Made by a program: the position numbers and the translations under genes. Positions 8,815-18,700 of a DNA stretch of 51,067 bases are shown piece by piece. The DNA is taken from NCBI GenBank assembly GCA_001724265.1, contig MEDY01000210.1:1-51067 (forward strand). The letters run 5' to 3'. The notes under the pieces were generated by a model. The model saw only the letters and a list, made by a program, of their open reading frames with translations. It had not been told where the DNA came from and ran no database searches. This stretch comes from Rhizaria sp. SCN 62-66 (lineage: Eukaryota; Rhizaria, unplaced). Positions within the stretch are counted from its first letter, which is position 1; each line of letters opens with the position of its first letter.

Positions 8815-11355
8815 TCAGTTGCGGTAGTTCTGGCTGCCATATGGCAGCGTCTGCGCGGCCTGGAGCATCCTGGTCGGCGGCACCTGCAGCTCCGTGTTAA
8901 TCTTGGAGCCCAAGTACTGCTGCAGCAGCACCTTGAGCTCCTCGTTCTGCCGCGCCAGCGCTGTCGTGTCCTCGACCAGCCGCGAACGTTCCTCCAGCAC
9001 GCCACCGTACTTGCGCAGCCCAGTGGACAGCGCGTCCCACATCCGCCCGCGCGCGTCGCCCAGGACGTTGCCGAGATTGCGCCAGAAGCGGCGCTCACGG
9101 TCCTTCTTGCGCATACGGCGGTCCGCGCCCTCCGCCGCGGCTGCAGCGGCCGCAGCGGTGCCGGGCGGGCCGCGCGCCGTGCCGGACACGCTGCCGCCCG
9201 CGGCCGCAGCGCCACCGCGACCGGTAACGCCGCCGTTGGCCGTGCCGGTGCCCGATGACGCGGCGCCGCCGTCGCCGCTGGTGTCGCCGACCGCGGCCGC
9301 GATGGCGGCCGAAGCGGAGCCACCGACGGCGGCCTGGCGGGCAGCAAGGTACTCGTGGATCGTCTTGACCACGTCGTTGGGGTGTTTAGCCTTGTCGCTG
9401 CCGCCGTTGCCGCCAGTCACAGTCGACGCAGCGGCCGCAGCAGCGGCGGCCGCAGCAGCCGCGTCACCGCCGGCAGCCACCGCGGCAGCGGCGGCGGCGG
9501 CGGCAGCGGTCGCGGCGGCGTTGCCAGTGCCGTCGTAGAAGTGCGAGACCAGCTCGTCGAGGTCGTCGCGGTCCTCGATGCCCAGCACGGCAAGGATCGC
9601 GTCGACGCTGCGCAGCGTGTGCTCGGCCTCGTTGCCGTTGCTGGCCACGCGCGCGCCTTCGCGAGTGCGCGCGTCGAGCAGGAACCCGCCCTCCTGCGCC
9701 AGCAGCTGCAGCACCGTGCGCACGCGCTGGCGCTGCGCGGGGGCGCTCGACAGGCCCAGCGCGGCGGCGGCGCCGGAGCTCAGATTTGCGTTGCTGGAAT
9801 CGGCGTTGCCGTTGTTCTCGCCGTTGCCGTCCTCGGGGCTACCGTTGCCGTTGCCGTGGCCGTCGTTGGTGGCAAAGCCGTCCTTCATGCCGGACATGGA
9901 GCGGCCGCCGAAGCCCGTGGAGTTCATCGACGACATATTGCCGCTGTTGCCGGAGATGCCACCGCCGACGCTCGAACCGGAGCCAGCGCTGCCACCGAGC
10001 AGTTGCCGAGTCAAATCGTGGATAGCAGACCGCTCGCCGGCGCCCGTGGCCGCCATGAACATGATGTCCGCGGCGCACAGCTCGTTGGGGTCAGTGAGCG
10101 GGCGAGCGGTACGTGCGCTGCGGACGGGACACACCCAGGGGATGGCGAGAATCTGTTCGTGGATGAGCTTGTCGGCCAGGAGCACCTTGCGCGCGAGAGC
10201 GAGGACCTCGGTCTCGTTCATGGCCCAGATGTCGCGGAACTTGGCCTCCTCAACCAGCTCAAAGTGCCGGTGCTTCTGCTGCAGATCCTTGAAGTGCTCC
10301 GTAACGCGCTGGAACTCGGTCGTCAGCGCGGCGTTTTCCTTCTGGAACTTGGCGTCCTGCGCGTTGAACCGCGTCACGGCAGCCGAGAGCTGCGAGCGCA
10401 GCTGCACGGCGCGCTGGCGGTACAGCTCCATCTTGGCCTTGTTCTCGGCGTCGCGCTCCTCGAGTACCGAGTGGTTGTACTCGAGCTTCTCTGCGTTGAG
10501 CTGGTAAGTCGCGCGCATCTGTTCCAGCTGCTGCTCGAGCAAATGCACGTTGTTCTCCAGCGTCACCTTGAGCGCGCCGTGGTCGTGCGCGTCAAGCGTG
10601 CGGATGCGCGCCATGTCCGACTGAAAACGCACTTCGCGGTCGTGTGCGTCGGTGAGGATCTTAAGCTCCATCTCGGTACGGCGATCAAACAAGGCCTTAA
10701 TCTGCGCCATGTTGCTGTCTATCACGCCGCGGCGTTGTGCTACGAACTGGCGCTCGATGTGGTACAGCTGCGTCTCGCACGTCTCCACGTGGCGCCGGTA
10801 CTGCTCCTGCATGCGGGCAATAATGTTCGCAACGTCGTCCTGGTGCTGCGCCAGGAGCAAGATGTACTCCTCGTCCTTCTCCTTAAGCTCGCGCTGCAGA
10901 GCGCGGATGAGCCCGTCCTTGGAGTCGAGTAGCAGCTGGGACTGCTTGTACTGACTGCCAAGCTCCGCGTACGTCTCCTGCGGCACCGTCAGCGCGGCCG
11001 CGGCGGCCCAGCGCGCGTGGATGTCGCGCGTCGCATGCGTCGCCGCTGCGAGCTCGCGTTCGAGGGTTTCGGTACGGGTGTCGCGCGCGGCTGCGTCGCG
11101 GGCGCGCTTTTCACTCTCCTGCGCGTAGCGCTCAACAATCACGCCGCGGAGGGCCTGCTTGGCAGCATCGTTGCTCGTGTCGACCATGCGGCGCGACTCG
11201 GCGATCTGAACCTTGGAGATGGCGACGGGGGCGGCCTCATCACGCTTCGAGTTGGCGTTGGGCTCGTCGGCATGTGCCTGGCGCTGCTTGGCAGCGACGC
11301 GCTCGCGGCGGACCTGGATACGTTCGGCCTTGGTAAGACCCTTGGGTTGGTCCAT
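8815..11355 (-). CDS. DRC1: Dynein regulatory complex protein 1
   Basis: The protein has 846 residues from the ATG at 11355; the frame two codons further 5' begins with TTG. DRC1 is the coiled-coil subunit that anchors the nexin-dynein regulatory complex to axonemal doublet microtubules. Residues 10-28 are basic. Residues 90-420 form a long coiled coil. Inside it LLEQQLEQMRATYQLNAEKL (about 273-292) and FRDIWAMNE (about 382-390) match human DRC1 almost residue for residue. The C-terminal region, from RRFWRNLGNVLG through LARQNEELKVLLQQYL to LQVPP, is the sperm-tail C-terminal domain of DRC1. About 290 residues of Gly/Ala/Asn-rich sequence with two polyalanine blocks separate the coiled coil from that domain. 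The next gene downstream is DNAAF5-like. Confidence 0.94.
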   Translation of the reverse strand: MDQPKGLTKAERIQVRRERVAAKQRQAHADEPNANSKRDEAAPVAISKVQIAESRRMVDTSNDAAKQALRGVIVERYAQESEKRARDAAARDTRTETLERELAAATHATRDIHARWAAAAALTVPQETYAELGSQYKQSQLLLDSKDGLIRALQRELKEKDEEYILLLAQHQDDVANIIARMQEQYRRHVETCETQLYHIERQFVAQRRGVIDSNMAQIKALFDRRTEMELKILTDAHDREVRFQSDMARIRTLDAHDHGALKVTLENNVHLLEQQLEQMRATYQLNAEKLEYNHSVLEERDAENKAKMELYRQRAVQLRSQLSAAVTRFNAQDAKFQKENAALTTEFQRVTEHFKDLQQKHRHFELVEEAKFRDIWAMNETEVLALARKVLLADKLIHEQILAIPWVCPVRSARTARPLTDPNELCAADIMFMAATGAGERSAIHDLTRQLLGGSAGSGSSVGGGISGNSGNMSSMNSTGFGGRSMSGMKDGFATNDGHGNGNGSPEDGNGENNGNADSSNANLSSGAAAALGLSSAPAQRQRVRTVLQLLAQEGGFLLDARTREGARVASNGNEAEHTLRSVDAILAVLGIEDRDDLDELVSHFYDGTGNAAATAAAAAAAAAVAAGGDAAAAAAAAAAAASTVTGGNGGSDKAKHPNDVVKTIHEYLAARQAAVGGSASAAIAAAVGDTSGDGGAASSGTGTANGGVTGRGGAAAAGGSVSGTARGPPGTAAAAAAAAEGADRRMRKKDRERRFWRNLGNVLGDARGRMWDALSTGLRKYGGVLEERSRLVEDTTALARQNEELKVLLQQYLGSKINTELQVPPTRMLQAAQTLPYGSQNYRN

Positions 11356-12713
11356 CGTCAAAGGCAGGAAGCGCGATCTGCGTGCGCGGGGCTTAGGAGT
11401 GGAGTGTCTTTGTTCTGGTGATGCTGGTTAGGGCCTCGTTGAAGAGGAGGTGAGATAGAAGGGCGAATTGAGCCAGGCAAGAGTTTGACTTGCTGGTTGT
11501 GGGATCTTAATAGGTTCTGTGGTTGCGTTAAAGTAATCAAGAGTGACCGATTTGTGTGAGGGGCGACCAAGTTGTGAGTTGAGAGAGTGGTCAACGGGAG
11601 GGAAATGAGGACGAAACTGGGGAGGTAGTTGGCAGGAAAGACAGACGGATGTCAAACTTTAAATAAACAAAATAGCTACGAATTCAACGCGAACTCCCAC
11701 GAATCCAACCACTTCGACATTTGTCGATGTCTATATCTTGGGGTGGCATCGTTTTTATCACTCAATGAACGTTACTTTTCATCGGCCATCGCGGCCATTT
11801 TTCGGTCCAAGAGCCAATCTTATGACAACCAGACAAGATAATATCAATATTATAGCAAACACACACTAGACATAGCAGTTTGATGACTAAACCAAGGTTT
11901 TTTGCAAAGAGTGGTATGCTAATAATTTTTATGAATGTATGAATTGCTTTATCTAGAAGGAAATATGTTGGATTAACGCCGCGACTAAGTACGTGTACGA
12001 CATGCAGTCTGCAGACGCACTTGAAGTATTGTGTGACTGTGAACTAAAAAAGTACAGTTTGATTCATCTCTAACTGCAACAGTTACAAACGCATCATTCA
12101 CATCTTAAAACGTGTGCTTAATAGACACAGACGTGCCTCGGAGCAACCACGTCAACAGAAGAGGAGTGAAATGTGACAAGCTAGCGTAACCGGGGGTATG
12201 TAAAGTGAGGAATCAGAGAGAAACAATGGGAAAGGAAGAGAGAAAAGAAAGTGGCTGAAAACTGAACACTGATGATTGACAAATGGGAATGAAAGTGCGG
12301 CGCAACAGTGCAAATCACTTTACTCACTAGTCGAACATGGCAGCAAATATTTAACGTTCAAACATAACAAAGACCCTGGTTAGGGTCGAAAGTAAGAAAC
12401 GAAATATACAAGTATACGTTACCATAAAAAGAAAAACATCGTTGACTTGTCGTTTTGGTCATGCATCGCGAAATAGGTCTTCTATTGTAAGAACGTCAAA
12501 TAGAAGCCTGTCACAATCACATAAGACCAGACAAGGCAGCAAAGAACAACACAAAATGAACTCAAACAAAAACACTACGGGAAATATGAAAAACCGAAGA
12601 CAATATTAAAGACAAAGCCATTCTTCAATCAACGAAATGCAACAACGACATCTCAATGAAGAACAGTTCTGCTAACGTCTTCGTTAACGAAGACGTATGT
12701 TATAGCTAGCAGC
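11356..12713. promoter_or_regulatory. Long intergenic region: DRC1 promoter and 3' flank of the WW gene
   Basis: This 1,358-bp region is AT-rich, with purine-rich blocks around 12160-12300. The DRC1 promoter should lie in its left part. A perfect 22-bp palindrome lies at 12675-12696 next to the 3' end of the WW gene. Small open frames here (up to 78 codons) lack coding character. I see no tRNA. Confidence 0.5.
12675..12696. repeat. Perfect 22-bp palindrome in the 3' UTR of the WW gene
   Basis: The half-site ACGTCTTCGTT is followed at once by its exact reverse complement. As RNA it gives a 9-bp stem with a UUAA tetraloop. It lies 17 nt past the stop codon of the minus-strand gene, so it falls in the 3' UTR. 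A perfect palindrome of this length is unlikely by chance in this much DNA. Confidence 0.85.
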
Positions 12714-15700
12714 TTAGACCCAAGTCTTTTTGGGCGGCTCTGGCGCCTTCTTGGGCTCCACGGCCGCGCGCGCGCGCTGCGCCGCAAGCTGTGCCTCGAC
12801 AAGCGCGGGCATCTTCATGCGCTGTGGTTCGAATGAGCACTCCGCAAGCTCGCGCTGCTCCTTCTCGCGGCGTGCACGCTCCATCTTGCGCTCGCGCTCC
12901 GACACCTGCTCCTGGACGGAGTCCATGTAGCTGGGGTCGCGAACATTGCGCGCAGAGAGGTGAGACTCGTAGTTGGCCGCGAGCGCGCGCGAGGATGAGA
13001 TGAGCGTGGGCTGAAAGGTAACGGCTTCCATCTCACCGCGCAACTTGTCGGCGCGCCGCGCCTGCAAAGCGCGCTTCTGGCGGACGAGGTCGCCCGTACT
13101 CATGTCTTCGACGCTGCGGCGCGGAAGCTGCTGCGAGTACGGGGAGATGGCCGGCGCAAACGTCTCCTCGGCGTACACGGCGTGCTTGGCGGCCGCAATC
13201 GACGCCGCGGCGTGCTTCATCTTGACGCTCATGTCCACGCGTGAGTCGAAGTCCCCGGCGTGGCGCTCGGACCGCGCGACGATGCGCTCGGACTTGGGGT
13301 TCACGTAGGGCTGGCGCAGCTCCCGGTCTTCGCGCAGCTGCGACTGCAGCAGGTCGTCGCGGCGCTGCTGCACGGCACGGCCACGGTCGTCGATGCGGTC
13401 GAGCACGGCGCGGAACGACGGCGTGGGCTCCAGCGCGGCCGGGTCCACGGGCCCCTCGTCCGGATAGTGGCGCGCAAACAGCGCCGAGTCGAAGCGCGGC
13501 GCCGTGCCGTTGAAGGGCGCGATGCGCGGCGCCGGGGAGGCCGAGGCCATGCGGCGGCGCTGCGACGCGCTGTTGCCGCCCGTGTAGTCGTAGTTGGACA
13601 CGCTGGTGTTGTACGACTGGCCGTTGCCGCCCGAGAGACTGCCGCGGCGGGAACCTGCGCGCGAGCCGGAGCGGGAGCCGGGACGCGAGGACACCGAGGC
13701 GTCGAGGCCCACACCACGCGACAGCGCCTGCTGGCGCTGCTCCTGGCGCTCGGCGTGGCGGCGCGACGACATGCCGCCGCCGGCAGTGCTGCTATTGAGC
13801 GGGTACTGCGACAGCGACTGCGAACGCGACTGCGAGCGGCCCGCGCTTGCACCGCCGCTAGCACGGTTCTGCGCGTATGCGTCGTAGGCAGAGTAGCGGT
13901 TGCCGGCGCCGTTGGCGGGGCGGGACGAGCGGCCGTATTCGGCTGAGTCGTCGACGTCGTCGGCGTTGAGGTAGTTGCCGCGGTGCGACAACGACTGCCC
14001 GCGGTGGCCGTTGTTGCTGTTGTACGCCATCGTGGCGTTGGCAGCAAGGTCGGCCTCCGCGCCAGAGTCGTTGTAACGGCCGCTGCTGCGGGCGCTGCCA
14101 GTGCTGCGCACGCCCACAGCAAGGGGGTCGTAGCGCCGGGTCGTGGCAGCCGCGGCGGCCATCGATGCAGGCGGCGGGGCATACGCAACCTGGGCCTGCG
14201 CACCGCCACCGGTGTTGTTACCGTGGTCATCGGCGTTTGACTGCGACTGCGACTCCGGGTGCGGCGAGGCCGAGGTGGCGCGGCGGGCCTCGGACTTAAG
14301 CGCGCGGCGGGCGGCGTCAATGCGGTCCTGCGCGGTCGGCGAGCACACAGGCGTGCGGCGAGAGTGCTGGTGCGACGCGGGCGCTCTGCCGTCGTCGTCC
14401 TCGTCGTCGTTGGCGGCGCCGGTGTTGAGTGGCGGGGCGCGGTTGGGGTGCTCGCGGCGGGCGAAGCTAGTCAGCGCGGCCTCGGCCTCGGCCATGACGG
14501 CAGCGAGCGCCGCCAGCTCCGGTTCGTCCTCAGCGTTCGCCTCCTCGGACTGCGGCGGCTGTGAGGGCTCGCGCTCGCCCTCGCGGTCAGCGGCGTCGTG
14601 CTGCTGCTGGCCGACGGAGCGGAACCCACTGGCGCTGGTGCTCATGTTGCGCGGGCTAGGACTGGGACCGTTGCCGTGAGCTGAGTTGGGCGCGTTGGCC
14701 CCCGACGGGGAGCGCGAGAGCGAGCGCGTGAAGGCGGCGGCCTCCTCGGCGCACGACTTGAGCCGGCGGTGCGTGCGCTGGGCGCGCACGAGCTCAACGT
14801 CGATGTCAACGCCACTGTCGTCGACTGGGTTCGCGTTGGCGTCGGTGTGGCTGAGGAGCTGGTTGGTAGCGGCAGCGCAGTCACCGCCGTCGTTATTGCC
14901 GTCGTTGACAGCCACGTCGGCGTCATCGGCGCCGTTCTGGTCGATATTTGCGTCACTGCTGTTCTGCATAGTCGCAGCCAGCACGCCCGCGTACGAGTCG
15001 CCGATGTCGGCGTAGATGACGTCAGCATCGTCGTCATCGTACGCGTCGTCGTCACGACGCCGGTGCGACTGACGCTGCGATTGCGGCTGTGCCTGCGGCT
15101 GACGCACCTGGGTCTGCGCGGGGCGGGACACAGAACCACGGCGGCTGTCATTGGCACGCGACGTGTAGTAACGCTCGATATCGTCATCGTCAAGCTCGTC
15201 GCCATTTTGGTACTGCAGCTGCGGCGCCTGTGTGCCGTTGCGCGTGCGCGACTGCGACGACGCGCGAGACCGTGCGGAGCCAGCGCCGCCGGCGGGGCCC
15301 TGTTGCATGGCGAGCATCTTGCGTCGCTGCCGGTCCGCGGCCTCAAGCGCGACCGACTGCTGCGCCGCGCCGGGGGCGCCGCGCGAGCGCGAGCTGCTGC
15401 GGTCGCGAGCGCTGTACGGGCCCGCTGCGTTGCCGCCCCCGCCGTTGTAGTCGCCCATGCGAGAGAGGCTTGTGTTGTAGCTGTGGCCGCCTCCGGCGCC
15501 GCCCGTGGAGGACATGGGGCGTCCGCTGCGGTCGCGGCCGCGCGCCGTGGTGTTACCAGAGGGCTGGTGCGAGCGCCCGGGGGACTCGAGGGAGTAGTAC
15601 TCGGTGGCAAGCGCGCGGGAGCCGGTCATGCTGCCGCCGTTGCCGCCCATGACGGCACCGGGGCCGCCACTGATGCTAGCGGCGCGCGAACGCGAGCCGG

Positions 15701-18700
15701 CGCGCGACGCGGGCCGGGACCCGTTCCGGCCATCGTTGTTGTGGCCGTGGCCGTCGTCGTGGTGGAGCAGCGCACGCATGCTGTTGGACGTCCCCATGAG
15801 CGAGGTGCCGTGGCCGCCGCCGCGCGTGGTGGACGCGGAGCGCGAGCGCGCGCGCGTGCGGTTGGCGTCCTGCACGCGGTCCCACTCCTGGCGAAGCTCT
15901 TCCGCACTCTTGTACGGGCCGCGGCCGAAGCCGGTGCGCATGTACCGGCTCCCGCCCTTGGACGGTGTCGCACCGGCACCCAGCGCGCCCGTGGTGGTCA
16001 TGCTCACGCTCGTGTTGAGGCCGGCGTCGCGGCCGCGGCGGGTCGTCGAGGCGGACCGAGGGGCGCACATCTGCGGCTCGCCACCGGCAGCACCGCCGCC
16101 GCCCAGCTGCGGGTCGCAGTCGCCGTCCAGGTCGCCGCCGTCAGCGTGGTCGCCGCCCCGGGCGAAACGCGCGTCGAGCGCGGCCTCGTGCTCCTCCAGC
16201 GCGCTCTGGCGAGCGGCGGCGGTGGCGCGCGAGCGGGACGCCTCTCTGGCGCGCGCCATCTCGACCGAGCGCGCGTTGAGCTGCGGGCGGAACGTGCAGT
16301 TGCGCTCCTCTTCCTCGCGTGCCGCGGCCTCCTTTGCGGCGCGCATCTCGAGCACACGCTGCGTCGGCACGCGCGGCGCGAACAGCCGGCGGCGGGCCGC
16401 GGCGGAGGCCGAGAGCAGCTGCGCGTTGGCGCCACCGTGCTCGCCCGCCTCGTCGCCCTCGTCCGCGCCGTCGCCGCTGTTGTTGTAGGCGTACGAGGCC
16501 TGGTTCTGCGCGGCGGCCGCGTTGCTGGGCGTCATTGGCACCGGCTTGAACGGGTGTTCCTTGGCCCACGCCTCCTCCTGCTCGCGGCGCCGGTTGGCCA
16601 GCGCGGCCTCCTTTTGCGCGATGAAGGCGCGCTCGCGGTCGAGAAGCGCAGAGAAGACGGCATCGCGCTCGCGCACGCGGCTCTCGCGCGCCTCGCGGGA
16701 TCGGTCACGCGCCGACACCGTCGACGAGGCAGACGACGGGACCGCGCCGCGCTTGCTGGCGGGGTGGGACGCCGAGGCCGCGGGGGCCGGGACCGGGGCA
16801 AGCTCGGAGTGCTGCGGGTAGTAGCTGCTGGAGCTGTTGTCGTACGCGTTGGACGGCCGCTGGAACTGGTCGTAGTTGTAGGAGCTGTCGTCCTCAGCGT
16901 TGGGGCCTGGAAACGACTGCGACTGCGGGTGGCCGTGGCCGTGGCCGTGGCCGTGGCCGTGGCCGTGGCCGTGGCCATGCGACGCATACTGCTGAGCCTG
17001 AGGCTGCGGCTGCAAAGGATGGTAGCTGTTATCAGTGGGACCCATGGGATCGCTCTGATGCTGTGGAAACATGTGCTGCTGGTAGCCCGTGTCGCTCTCG
17101 CCGGAGAACGACGTCGTGTCGGCGTCCGTGCGGGGACGGCCGCGCGTGTAGCCGCCGCGGGGCGGCTGGTGCCTCACGCCGCTGCCCAAGATCGCGCCGA
17201 CTCCAACGCCGTGGCCGTGGCTGTGACCCTGGTCGTGGCCGGCATCGGCGATGGCGGCCGCGGCCGCGGCGCCGCCGAAGGAATTGCTGTTGCCGAGCGT
17301 GTGGTCGCCGTGGTGGTGCATCTGCGAGTGCGAGCGTGAGCGCGAGCGCGAGGTGGACGCCGGACTGTGATAATAGCGCCCGTCGCCCAGGTCGTAGCCC
17401 TCGTCGTTGGGTTCGGCGCCGAACTGGAGCGCGCGGAAGCTCTCGTTGGCGCCGGAGTCATTGTCGATAGCGCCACCGTCAGCGTTGTCGAGGTCGTTAT
17501 TGCCGTTCGACTGGGGGTCCGAGGACGAGGCGGGGAGGCTGCCATTGGCGCCGCCGCGGGTGCGCAACAGCGCGGCGGCGGCGGCAGCGGCGGCAGCGGG
17601 GGGGCGCAGACCGCTGCCACGGATCTTAGCGCGACCGTTGCCGCTGCCGTTGCTGCTCGCAGTGGGCGCGTTCTTCGCGTTGTCGCCGTGCTCGTTGACA
17701 GCAGCCGCGGGGCCGTTGGCCTCGCTATGTTGGTCGTTCTTGTCCCTCTGCTGCTGCTCTGAGAGGTCGATGTCGAGATCAAGGTCGCTGTAGTCGAAGT
17801 TGTCGACAGCAGCATGCAACTCCTGCGTGGTCATGCCCACGCCGCCGCGGCCATAGATGTCGCCGTCGTTGTTGGAGCTGTTGGCAGCGTCGGCAGCAGC
17901 GGCGGCAGTGACACCGGCGGTGGTGGCGAAAAGCAGGTTGTTCGCATCATACTCGTCGCCGCCCTCGTGACCGTGAACGTGGCCGTGCTTGCTGTGATGG
18001 GAGTCAGCAGCAGCAGCGTCGGCCTCAGCCTCAGCCTCAGCTTCGGCCTCGGCGCGCGAGTCTTCGTGGACAGCGCGCGACGGGCTCTGCAGCGTCCCGC
18101 TCGCAGGGCCCTTGCCCTTGACCTTCATCCCGTGGCCGTGACCGTGGGCGTCGTCGTGGGCGGCGTTGTTCGCGGTGATGTAGCCGGGCATGGGGGCGTC
18201 GCGCGGGGTGTAGAAGGCGCCGCCGTCGTCCGAAACTGCGTCGTCCTCAGTCTCACCGTGGCCGTGGCCGTCGCCGTGAGCGCCGTGAGCACCCTTTTGA
18301 CCCTTGTGAGCTTGAGTGGCGGAGACGCTGTCGTCGTGCGCGTCCAGGTCATGGATGTTGTTGTCGGCGATCGTGGTGCTAGCGGCAGCGGCAGACTCGC
18401 CGACGACGCCGCTCGCGCTCGCAGTGCTGCTCTCAACAGCAGCAGCATTGGCACCGTTGCTGTTGTTGGCGCTGGAACCGTTGGCGGCGGCGCTGACGAT
18501 GAGGGGCACATCTGTCTCGGTTACGCCGGGGGGGCAGTCCCAGGACACGGCAAGGGTTAGCGTGTGGAAGTAGTACGTGCGGCCCTTCTTGTCGATGGCG
18601 CGGCGCCAGAGCGTGTCGGCCGCGAGCGACGAGGGCGACACGGGCACACTCGCGTGGTGCGCGTTCGAGGGGCGCGCAACGTTCTCGCTCGCGTTCGCGC

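Noticed and set aside
9355-10932. 525-codon plus-strand frame opposite DRC1
   Set aside because: It is antisense to a well-supported DRC1 and has the Val/Leu/Ala/Arg composition of a shadow frame.
12361-12390. TTAGGG in intergenic DNA as a telomere relic
   Set aside because: Only one copy is present; a telomere relic would need a tandem run.
14769-17339. 856-codon plus-strand frame inside the WW gene
   Set aside because: It is antisense to the WW gene. Long antisense frames arise here because GC-rich codon use removes stop codons on the other strand.
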